From: Polyangium mundeleinium | GTDB taxonomy: Bacteria; Myxococcota_A; Polyangia; Polyangiales; Polyangiaceae | Direction of reading: 5' to 3' | DNA: 64,000 bases | NCBI RefSeq assembly: GCF_028369105.1 | Contig: NZ_JAQNDO010000001.1 | Location: 4,494,501-4,558,500, forward strand | Notes under the pieces: generated by a model | Databases searched by the model: none | Told to the model about the DNA's origin: nothing | The model's input: only the letters and a program-made list of their open reading frames with translations | Translations under genes and position numbers: made by a program | Shown here: positions 56,851 to 64,000 of the stretch, in pieces | How the letters are laid out: every line of letters begins with the position of its first letter | How positions within the stretch are numbered: the first letter of the stretch is position 1

Positions 56851-58857
56851 ATGGCCGCCCTCCTCGAGGAAGCGATCGAGCAGCTCCGAGAGCGCATTGA
56901 AGCCGGTGCGCCGAGGATTGCGATTCAGGCGCCGCCTGGCTTCGGAAAAACGACCCTCCTGAGGGGGCTCGCTACTGCGCTCACGGGGAGCCGGCGCGTC
57001 GTGAGGATCGAGTTGCCCGAGGGCGACGACGCAGCGCTGGTGGCGCTGGTCGATGCGGCAACGCAACTCGGCGATGAGATGCCGGAGATCCTGAATCGGG
57101 TGGTGCCCCGGCACGAGCCCGCCCGGGTCTCGTGGGCCACGAGGCTCGCCGCCGTGCACGAGGCGCTCCAGAACGCAGGAGATGGGCTCGTGATCCTGCT
57201 CGATGAGCCCCATTTCCATGCGGCCTCGAGCCCCGAGAGCGAGCTGTTCGCTCGGCGCGCCGTCGAGATCACGAAGACGATTCTTGCCGCGCACGCCGGC
57301 ACGATCGTGCTCGCAGGGCCAGACATCCCCCCAGGGGTTGCCGAGGACGCGGAGATCTTGCTCCCGCTCGTTCGAGACCCGCAGAGGGCGCACGCGTCGG
57401 AGACCGTGTTCCGGCTCAGCGGTCGCCTTCCGCACGATCCGTCGCCGGTCGTAGAGAAGGTGCTCGCGGCGCTCGCGGCGGCGGGCATCGAAGTGGGGCG
57501 CATTCCCGGCAGAGATCGCCGGCTCGATCGCCTGGTGACCCATGATCTAGCGAAATTGTTCATGGCGAGTCCCGAGATGCGCCGGGTCATCGCGCGCCTC
57601 GCCGCGCTCCGCGTCCCCTTCTCCGAAGACCTGCTCGATCGTGCCGGCGTGAGTGCCCTTCCGGACACGAACAAGCGGATCGTCGCCGAGCTCGTCGACA
57701 CGCTGGACGATGGGGCAAGGGCGCTTCCTGCCGCGCTCGCGAGCGTCATCCGCGCGCGGGTCGAGATGGGTGATCCCGCGTGGGTGCCAGACGGTTCAGC
57801 GGACGACGCCTACCGCTTCGCAGCGCAATATCACCGCGAACGTTACGAGGCCGCGCACGCCGAAGGGAAGGTCGCCAAAGCCATTCGAGAGGAGCTGGAG
57901 GAGATCCACCACCTCACGGAGGCCGGCGACGCCATAGCGTTGCTCTCCCGCTCCCTCCAGTTCGTGGAGCAGTACGACGCGCTTGGCAAGAGATTGAGCC
58001 AGAAGGCGTTCCGCGAACGTGCCCAGGAAGAAAAGCTGCGTCGCGATGCGGTCCGCGCTTATGAACGGGCCATCGAGCACGACGACAGGGAAGCGTACGC
58101 GCACCACTATATCGCTTACAACCTCGACATCCTCGGCATCGAACCCGAGCGGGTGGAGCGCGAATACATCCGGGCGCGGGAGCTGGCTCCGGGACATGCC
58201 TGGTATCACGGACGCTACATCGGCTTCCTGGTGACGAGAGCGTGGATGAAAGAGGCACGCGCGGCCTGGGACCAGGCACTCGTGGACCTCGCCGTTGCAG
58301 CAGGCTCGCCGCAATCCACGCTGTACGTGGAACTTCATGCGCAGGTCGCGCGGCTCCTTTTGGCGCGTAGCGAGCTCGAATTCGCCTCCGATGTGCTGGA
58401 GGACGTCCCCGATGCGCTGCGCGAGCAACCATGGTGGCGCGCCCTCGACCAGCTCCGTGTCTGCCTCGAGGAGGACCGCGACGAGCGGCTCATCTTCCCC
58501 CCGAGGCTGCGGCTCTCCGAGCGCTGGGAGGGGCCGCACCTCGCCGACCAACGAAACGTCCGAACCTGGACGCCGGGCCGAGTCTTCGCGCAGGACGACG
58601 AGATCGTGACGCTGCTCGTGGCCAAGGGCCCCGACACGTCATCCACCCTCGACCTCTCAACAGACGAACTGGAAGAGGCGTGGAACGTTTCGCCGAGCCA
58701 GTTGCGCGTCGGCACCTTCGTCGAGCTCATCGAATACGCGGACGACACAAGGGCAATGGAAATTTGGGATCGTCAGTCGTCGTCTTTCACGGCCGTCCCC
58801 GACCTTCCCAAGCCGTTTCCCAACCACAGACGGTACATCCGCCGTGCCTTTGCCTGA
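56851..58857 (+). CDS. AAA/STAND-like ATPase with C-terminal helical repeats
   Basis: 668 aa, ATG 56851 (MAALLEEAIEQLRERIEAGA); longer frames upstream only read through the repeat array. Walker A APPGFGKTTLL near residue 31 and Walker B GLVILLDEPHF near 115 mark a P-loop NTPase of the ORC/STAND kind. A winged-helix-like section follows, then TPR-like helices from about residue 330 to 550, and a beta-rich C-terminus (WTPGRVFAQDDEIVTLLVAKG). The gene overlaps the metallo-beta-lactamase gene by 14 bp, so the products are made together. A conflict or defence role is inferred from this pairing, not shown. Confidence 0.78.
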   Translation: MAALLEEAIEQLRERIEAGAPRIAIQAPPGFGKTTLLRGLATALTGSRRVVRIELPEGDDAALVALVDAATQLGDEMPEILNRVVPRHEPARVSWATRLAAVHEALQNAGDGLVILLDEPHFHAASSPESELFARRAVEITKTILAAHAGTIVLAGPDIPPGVAEDAEILLPLVRDPQRAHASETVFRLSGRLPHDPSPVVEKVLAALAAAGIEVGRIPGRDRRLDRLVTHDLAKLFMASPEMRRVIARLAALRVPFSEDLLDRAGVSALPDTNKRIVAELVDTLDDGARALPAALASVIRARVEMGDPAWVPDGSADDAYRFAAQYHRERYEAAHAEGKVAKAIREELEEIHHLTEAGDAIALLSRSLQFVEQYDALGKRLSQKAFRERAQEEKLRRDAVRAYERAIEHDDREAYAHHYIAYNLDILGIEPERVEREYIRARELAPGHAWYHGRYIGFLVTRAWMKEARAAWDQALVDLAVAAGSPQSTLYVELHAQVARLLLARSELEFASDVLEDVPDALREQPWWRALDQLRVCLEEDRDERLIFPPRLRLSERWEGPHLADQRNVRTWTPGRVFAQDDEIVTLLVAKGPDTSSTLDLSTDELEEAWNVSPSQLRVGTFVELIEYADDTRAMEIWDRQSSSFTAVPDLPKPFPNHRRYIRRAFA

Positions 58858-59899
58858 TCTCACCCCAGATCACCTGGTAGTGCTCGCGTTCGGGCCGGGT
58901 ATTGGCGAGCTCATCCTGGTCCGCGTGCCGCCCGATGCATGGATGGTCGTGGACGGCTGCGGCGCCGGCGAGGCCTGCTACGCCGTGGAGGCGCTCACGC
59001 ATTACGGAGCCCGCCCGCGCATCGTGCTCCTCACGCACCCACACGAGGATCACAGCTTGGGTGTCGCCAAGGTCATCGATATCTGGACACCGCGCGATCG
59101 TAAGGAAACGTGGCCTCGCATCGGCATGGTGCTCCCGCCGGGAGACGACGTCGCCGCGCGCTCCGCGGACTTCATGGGTGGTGCCACGCTCCAGGCCATC
59201 GCCGCTGTCGAGTCGCGCTGGAAGGAATCCCCGGCATGTCGCTGGGAGGTGAACGTCGGCGACCTCGAGCTGCTCGGCAATGCAGCGCTGCGTGTACTCT
59301 CCCCCCGCGCGGACGTGCGCGCCGAGAAGATAGAGCAGTGGAGAATGGGGCGAACGTTCAACAAGAACGTCATCTCCACCGCGCTGCTGCTCTCATGGCA
59401 CAAGCGGCGGATCCTGCTCGGCTCGGATCTGGTCGAGGAGCCTGGCAATGGCTGGAGCCACAGCCTCGTGCTCGATCCCGACCTCGGCGACCATGATCTC
59501 CTCAAGGTGCCGCATCACGGCTCGGACGCGGCGCTGCACGACGACGTGCTGAGGCCGAGAATCCGCGTGCCCGATCCGCTCCGGATCTTCGCGCCGTTCA
59601 GCCGCAAGCGGCTTCCGAAATTTTCCCCCGGGGTGGGCGCGAACCGCGTCGTCTCCCACGGGGGAACGAGCTACCTCACGGGCCTGCCGCGGCGTCACGA
59701 GGAGCAATCTGGCCGCATCGAGGCCCGTACCCTCACTGAGCTCCAAGCGCACGGTGCGATCAAGTTCAACCCGGTGACGAGCTTCTTCCCCGACTGCTAC
59801 GTGCTCGTGTCGATCCCACCCGACGGCGGACCTCCCCTCATCGAGCAGGGGCCCGGGAGCATCCACGTCGTGTCGCCATCCGGCGAGGCTTCGCCATAA
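58844..59899 (+). CDS. metallo-beta-lactamase-fold hydrolase (ComEC-type MBL)
   Basis: 351 aa, GTG start at 58844 inside the end of the ATPase gene. The metal-binding motif THPHEDHSLG (HxHxDH), the GSDL strand and LLKVPHHGSD match the MBL domain seen in ComEC-like and related nucleases/hydrolases. No membrane segments or competence domain are present. The tight overlap with an NTPase gene suggests the NTPase controls this potential effector. Substrate unknown; nucleic acid or nucleotide is a possibility. Confidence 0.85.
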   Translation: MPLPDLTPDHLVVLAFGPGIGELILVRVPPDAWMVVDGCGAGEACYAVEALTHYGARPRIVLLTHPHEDHSLGVAKVIDIWTPRDRKETWPRIGMVLPPGDDVAARSADFMGGATLQAIAAVESRWKESPACRWEVNVGDLELLGNAALRVLSPRADVRAEKIEQWRMGRTFNKNVISTALLLSWHKRRILLGSDLVEEPGNGWSHSLVLDPDLGDHDLLKVPHHGSDAALHDDVLRPRIRVPDPLRIFAPFSRKRLPKFSPGVGANRVVSHGGTSYLTGLPRRHEEQSGRIEARTLTELQAHGAIKFNPVTSFFPDCYVLVSIPPDGGPPLIEQGPGSIHVVSPSGEASP

Positions 59900-60068
59900 A
59901 AGAGCCCGGGCGATAAATTCGCTTCGGGGGTGGAGGCCTCCTCGCGGCATTGCGTTCCGATCGAACGCAGGGGCCAAGAAGGATTTGCGTTTTCCGACCG
60001 TGTCGGGTAGGTCGCGTGCGCACGCTGGGGGAGGTCCCCGAGCCATGGCACGAGGAAAGACGACGGAC

Positions 60069-60551
60069 ATGAAGAAGCTCGTTCTCGCATTCGCAGCGCT
60101 CGCACTCTTCGGTTGTGGCAAAGAGGAGGCGGCCCCGAGCCCCGCCGCCGGTTCGTCCGCGAAGGCCGCCGCTCCGGCTGGCTCCACGACGCCTGCGACG
60201 GCCGAAGCCAAGCCGGAAGCCAAGCCGGAAGCCAAGGCCGAAGCCAAGCCCGCCGCGCAGAAGGGCCTCGAAGCGGGGCAGGTCATCCTCGGCTACCTCC
60301 GCGACCCGAAGGACGAGGGGCAGTGTGCCGCCCTCGTGGCGCCCGAGGCCGAGAAGGCGAAGTTCGACGACGCCAAGATCGCCGAGCTCGCCAAGACGCT
60401 GAAGCTCGACGTCGCCAAGTCCTGCCCGAGCGAGGGCGTCGTGGGCGTGTGCAACGCGATGGGGATGCTCGTGAATTACAGCGGGCCGCAATACACCAAG
60501 GAGTCGGCCCAGGCGGATTGCACGAAGGGCCACGGCAAGTTCATCGAGTGA
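60069..60551 (+). CDS. small lipoprotein with Ala/Lys/Glu-rich linker
   Basis: 160 aa, ATG 60069 (MKKLVLAFAALALFGCG), lipobox LFGC. The linker EAKPEAKPEAKAEAKP is a repetitive charged segment. A C-terminal domain of about 95 residues has three cysteines (QCAALV, SCPSEGV, DCTKGHG). No family recognised. Confidence 0.75.
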   Translation: MKKLVLAFAALALFGCGKEEAAPSPAAGSSAKAAAPAGSTTPATAEAKPEAKPEAKAEAKPAAQKGLEAGQVILGYLRDPKDEGQCAALVAPEAEKAKFDDAKIAELAKTLKLDVAKSCPSEGVVGVCNAMGMLVNYSGPQYTKESAQADCTKGHGKFIE

Positions 60552-60632
60552 TGTTCGTGCCGCCGGAGGCGGGGACCTCGAAGCCGAGCGGGGGGCTATC
60601 GCCGCGCCCAAGGCGGGTTTATCGTCGAGGGC

Positions 60633-62192
60633 GTGTTACGCCGCTCCGCGATCCTCCTCGCCGCCCTCGTGGCGTCGGCCTGCGCGTCCGCGCCGCCCAG
60701 GAAGCCCGATTTACCCGCGCCGCCGCCGGTCGAGGCGCCCGCCGCGCGCGTGGATCCGCTCGCCGGCCTCGACGTGTACGCGGCGGAGACGCTCGCAGCT
60801 TGGAAGGCGCCGGGCATGGCGATCGCCGTCGTGCGTGGCGACGAGACGGGGGGCCACGTCGTGCTTGCCCGCGGGTACGGGACACGCGAGCTCGGCGGCG
60901 CGGCGCCCGTCGACGCGCACACGCGTTTCCCCGTCGCGTCGCTCACGAAGACCTTCACGGCAGCCGCCGTAGGCAAGCTCGTGGAGGACGGCAAGCTCGG
61001 CTGGGACGACCCGATCAAGCGCCATTTCCCCGGCTTTTGCGTGAAGGACACGCACGTCGGGGCCACGCTCTCGATCCGGGACGCGCTCGCGCACCGGAGC
61101 GGGCTCGAGGAGTCCGCGGATCTGCTGTGGATCGGCACCGGGTTCGACCGTGGCGAGGTGATCCGGCGCGTCTGCGAGGTGGGCCAGGCGGCGCCGCTCC
61201 GCGCGAAGTTCAGCTACAGCAACGTGCTTTATGCCGTGACCGGCGAGCTCGCGGCGCGCGCGTCGGGGCAGACCTGGGAAGAGCTCGTGACGTCCCGCCT
61301 GCTCGAACCGGCCGGGATGCGGGAGAGCGGCTTCGGCGCGCCGGCGCCGGGCGGCGAGAACATGGCGAGCCCCCACGCCGAGCGGGACGGCGTCCTCACG
61401 CGGATCACGCCGCGCGACGTCACCAACATCGGGCCCGCGGCGGGGCTCGTGTCGAGCGCGCACGACCTCGCGCGCTGGCTTTTGCTCTTGCTCGGACGCG
61501 GCGCGATCGAGGGCCGCCGTGTCGTCGCCGCGGACGTCGTCGCCGAGCTTTTCACGCCGACGACGATGGTCGGCCTCCGGCCCTGGCAAAAGGAGCTCTA
61601 CCCCGAGAGCCATTTCCTCGCGCAGGGGATGGGCTTCATGCTCCAGGATTACCGCGGCCGGCTCGTCGTATGGGGGACGGGCGGGATCGACGGGTTTTCA
61701 TGCTCGATGGCGCTCCTCCCCGAGGAGAAGCTCGGCATCGTGGTCCTGTCGAACGTCCCGTTCACGGGGTTGCCCGAGGGAATGGTGTTCCGGCTCATCG
61801 ACGCGCACCTCGGCGCGCCGCCGAAGGACTGGAGCGGGAAACGCCTCGCCTTGTCGCTCGCGAGCCGGGCGCGGGGCGCGGCGGCGCGCAAGGAGCGCGA
61901 GAGCCAGCGCGAGACGACGGCGCTGCCCGTGCCGGTGGAGAAGCTCGAAGGGCGTTACGCCTCCCCGATGTTCGGCGACGCCGTGATCGAGCCTCGCGAC
62001 GGGGGGCTCCGTTTGCGCTTCGCGAATGCGGCGCGCGCGACGCTCGAGCCGTTTCGGCCCGGGGCGCTCCTGGCCCGCTTCGAGGACGCGGACCTCGGGA
62101 CGTCGATCGTGACGTTCACCGTGGATGCGCGTGGCGTGGTGACGAGCTTTTCGCTGGAGGATCACGGGGCGTTCACGCGCGTCACGCGGTGA
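60633..62192 (+). CDS. serine hydrolase, class C beta-lactamase family lipoprotein
   Basis: 519 aa, GTG start at 60633. Signal peptide with SAC lipobox. The beta-lactamase/DD-peptidase fold shows the catalytic SLTK (VASLTKTFTA), YSN (FSYSNVLYAVTGELAAR) and a late HxG-like GTGG segment. A C-terminal beta-barrel-like domain of about 110 residues follows (EGRYASPMFGDAVIEPRDGG). Such proteins are esterases, D-aminopeptidases or peptidoglycan hydrolases more often than true lactamases. Exported. Confidence 0.88.
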   Translation: MLRRSAILLAALVASACASAPPRKPDLPAPPPVEAPAARVDPLAGLDVYAAETLAAWKAPGMAIAVVRGDETGGHVVLARGYGTRELGGAAPVDAHTRFPVASLTKTFTAAAVGKLVEDGKLGWDDPIKRHFPGFCVKDTHVGATLSIRDALAHRSGLEESADLLWIGTGFDRGEVIRRVCEVGQAAPLRAKFSYSNVLYAVTGELAARASGQTWEELVTSRLLEPAGMRESGFGAPAPGGENMASPHAERDGVLTRITPRDVTNIGPAAGLVSSAHDLARWLLLLLGRGAIEGRRVVAADVVAELFTPTTMVGLRPWQKELYPESHFLAQGMGFMLQDYRGRLVVWGTGGIDGFSCSMALLPEEKLGIVVLSNVPFTGLPEGMVFRLIDAHLGAPPKDWSGKRLALSLASRARGAAARKERESQRETTALPVPVEKLEGRYASPMFGDAVIEPRDGGLRLRFANAARATLEPFRPGALLARFEDADLGTSIVTFTVDARGVVTSFSLEDHGAFTRVTR

Positions 62193-62278
62193 GCGGGCGC
62201 CTTGCCGCGCCGGCTGTGCCGCCGTGTGCCGCCCGGCGTCGAATCCGGGCGGCCACGTCAGGGCAGGCGCCTTTCGTC

Positions 62279-62309
62279 CCGAGGGGGACGCCTCGCGTCC
62301 CCCTCTCGG
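62279..62309. terminator. strong GC hairpin, likely terminator
   Basis: GAGGGGGACGC pairs with GCGTCCCCCTC around a CTC loop, extended by outer CCG/CGG. It lies 85 bp after the hydrolase gene stop. Confidence 0.6.
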
Positions 62310-62364
62310 CCAGGCGGAGCCCGGCCGATTCACCCCCCGAGGCGAGCTCGCTGCGCGATCTCGC

Positions 62365-62389
62365 AGAGCATCGAACCGTTCGATGCTCT
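62365..62389. terminator. perfect 11-bp stem hairpin between convergent genes
   Basis: AGAGCATCGAA (62365-62375) and TTCGATGCTCT (62379-62389) form a perfect stem with a CCG loop, just after the end of the minus-strand DUF3160 gene. It could serve both strands. Confidence 0.6.
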
Positions 62390-62397
62390 AGCGCCTT

Positions 62398-64000
62398 TCA
62401 GCGGGAGACGAGATCCGTCATCCACGGCACGTCGGCGGGCGTCGCGCCCTGGAGGCCCTGCGCCCACTCCTCGTCGGTCATTCGCTCGAAGTTCGACGTG
62501 ATCTTCTCGAAATAGGACGAGGCCAGGCCCACGAAGGCCCGCGGCGTGCCGCACGGGTCCGCCGTCACGACCATCAAGCGCGGCAGGCCCGTCCCCACGT
62601 GCAGGACGCGCCCGACGGGGGTTCCGCCTTCGTCGGTCGGCTGCGTGTGCACGTCGGCGATCGTTGGATCCTGCTGGACGCTCTGGAAGTTGTCGAAGAA
62701 CAGGTTCGCGTACCAGCCCGTCGCGCCTTCCGGATCGCCGCAGCCCATCTGCACCTTCACGGCCTGGTTGATGAAATCGAGGTGATCCTGCGTGAGCGGG
62801 ATGCCCTCGCGCTCGTTCTTCGCCATCTCGGCGAGCTTCTGCGCGACGTCGCGCAGCGTGGCGAAATATTCCGGCAGCCGCTGGGCGAGGTAGGCGCTGC
62901 CCGAAAGATCGAGGGTCCCGACCATTGCGGTGCCGTGCTCGGCGAGCTCGGCGATGCGCGCATAAAAGCCCGGGTACGGGTCCACGAACGCGTCCGGGAA
63001 CTGGCACGAAGCGCCGCCCGTGTACGATTGCTTCGCGTAGAGCAGCGTGTCGTGCCGGAGCTCGGCCCACGACGCGAACTGCGTGTTCATGAGCCGGCGG
63101 CCCCAGGCCTCCGTCTTCGCGACCCCGGGCAGGCCCGACGTGTCGCCGTCGAGCGTCTTGTTCGGCGAGAGCTCGCGCAGCGAGACGAGCCAGCGGTTGT
63201 AGAGGTTGTCATTCCAGAACGACGCGGGGTGCGCGTCGACGAGGACCCGCATCATGTGAAGGTCCGGCGCGTACTTGAACTGTTCGAGCTCGGGCAACAT
63301 GAGCTGCCCGGCCTGATCGTTGCCGAGCGCGGCGAAGCCGACGTCGAGCGGGTTCGGCATCATCCGCTTGACGGCGCCCTTCTGCACGCGGTCGTAGACC
63401 ACGTTCGAGAAGACGTGCGAGTCGACCACGTACCGCTGGCCGAAGAGCGCGAAGCTCGACGAGAGCGGCAGCGTGCCTTGACCGAGGCCGTTGATCATGA
63501 TGTGGCTCGAGATCCGCTGCGTGCCGTAGCCCTTTTGCAGCACGGTCTGGGCGATCTTGGCGTCGTCGAGCCCGGCGAGCCCCGCGGCGTCGGCCACGCC
63601 GAGGTCCGCGAGCAGGCCGTCGAGCTGGGGCAAGGTCATGTAATCGCTTTCGCCCACGAAGGAGCGGATCGCGTTGTCGATGCGGGTATGGCGCTTCTGC
63701 TGCTCGCCCTGCGCGAGGGCGTGCAGGACGTAGGCGCCTTCGAGTTGCCTGCGCTGGAAGATCTGCGAGCCGTCGCTTTGCGTCTCGATGATGCGGAAAT
63801 CGATGCGACCGAGCCACATCATCGCGCGGAAGTATCGCTCGAGCTCGGGCGCGTCCGTGTAGTGGCCGCGCGGCTCGAACTGCGAGTAGTCCACGATCCG
63901 ATCGCTGCCGAAGAGGCGCGTGTTGCCCATTCCCTGGTGGGCCTTGGCGCCGTTCACGAGCGCGACGATGTTCGACTCGTTCGCGCCCGCGACGGGCGGG
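62398..64000 (-). CDS. DUF3160 family protein (partial, runs off the window)
   Basis: At least 533 aa remain; the frame is open to the window edge (PPVAGANESNIVALV precedes the first GTG at 63957), so the true start is outside. It has the DUF3160 features: YFRAMMWLGRIDFRI, QRISSHIMINGLGQG, RYVVDSHVFSNVVYD, and WNRWLVSLREL-like NDNLYNRWLVSLREL. DUF3160 proteins are exported and of unknown function. The C-terminal section from FEKITSNFERMTDEEW is typical. Confidence 0.85.
   Translation of the reverse strand, partial: PPVAGANESNIVALVNGAKAHQGMGNTRLFGSDRIVDYSQFEPRGHYTDAPELERYFRAMMWLGRIDFRIIETQSDGSQIFQRRQLEGAYVLHALAQGEQQKRHTRIDNAIRSFVGESDYMTLPQLDGLLADLGVADAAGLAGLDDAKIAQTVLQKGYGTQRISSHIMINGLGQGTLPLSSSFALFGQRYVVDSHVFSNVVYDRVQKGAVKRMMPNPLDVGFAALGNDQAGQLMLPELEQFKYAPDLHMMRVLVDAHPASFWNDNLYNRWLVSLRELSPNKTLDGDTSGLPGVAKTEAWGRRLMNTQFASWAELRHDTLLYAKQSYTGGASCQFPDAFVDPYPGFYARIAELAEHGTAMVGTLDLSGSAYLAQRLPEYFATLRDVAQKLAEMAKNEREGIPLTQDHLDFINQAVKVQMGCGDPEGATGWYANLFFDNFQSVQQDPTIADVHTQPTDEGGTPVGRVLHVGTGLPRLMVVTADPCGTPRAFVGLASSYFEKITSNFERMTDEEWAQGLQGATPADVPWMTDLVSR

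Overview
The window reads as chromosome of a myxobacterium (phylum Myxococcota, most likely the Polyangiales/Sorangium side). The grounds are the very GC-rich coding sequence, lipoproteins with long Gly/Ser linkers, MopE-like CDGxDNDCDGxxDE repeats, a MYXO-CTERM-like tail, and two giant Ser/Thr kinase-NTPase-TPR regulators. No rRNA, tRNA or CRISPR array was recognised.

Layout. 1-21.3 kb: a beta-propeller lipoprotein, a TPR protein with a degenerate kinase-like region, an MDR quinone oxidoreductase, an arginase-family hydrolase, small envelope proteins, the first giant kinase (7555-11448) behind a 43-bp palindromic repeat array, a block of secreted Cys-rich proteins (one with a VWA domain, one with an FGE-sulfatase domain), a DinB/MDMPI-like protein, an SDR, and an acyl-CoA dehydrogenase. 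21.5-33.2 kb: a lipoprotein SGNH-hydrolase gene split by an integrative element of about 10.9 kb. 33.2-49.6 kb: prolyl aminopeptidase, the second giant kinase, an amidase, an ABC permease/ATPase pair, an acyltransferase, a BPSL0067-like protein and a Tat-exported amine oxidase. 49.6-64 kb: lipoproteins, MsrB, a Uma2 nuclease, a complete tyrosine/homogentisate catabolic operon (FAH-MaiA-HPPD-HmgA), a 43-bp repeat array directly upstream of an AAA/STAND-like ATPase plus metallo-beta-lactamase-fold operon, a beta-lactamase-family hydrolase and a DUF3160 protein running off the edge.

The main discovery is the integrative element. It carries a large serine integrase, an HNH-domain protein and a TIR-like protein (both candidate anti-phage effectors, visibly less GC-rich than the host genes), and a four-gene operon of secreted or lipid-anchored Cys-rich proteins. 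The gaps between these modules are packed with a modular GC-rich repeat family, interrupted by hairpin islands, and its orientation flips between the left and right sides. The att sites can be read: the element sits in the Ser/Ala-coding tract of the SGNH gene. A shared 16-bp core marks both ends, inverted CAAAyAGATTyC arms flank the deduced crossover, and excision would restore a 267-aa reading frame. The element's right end also supplies a new Shine-Dalgarno, ATG and hydrophobic leader in frame with the truncated hydrolase.

Two further patterns stand out. Non-coding tandem arrays of the same 43-bp period (different sequences) lie just upstream of two unrelated NTPase genes. A dispersed hairpin-bearing repeat occurs as an inverted pair at 18.1-18.5 kb and once more at 39.7 kb, where it caps a degenerate lipoprotein gene.
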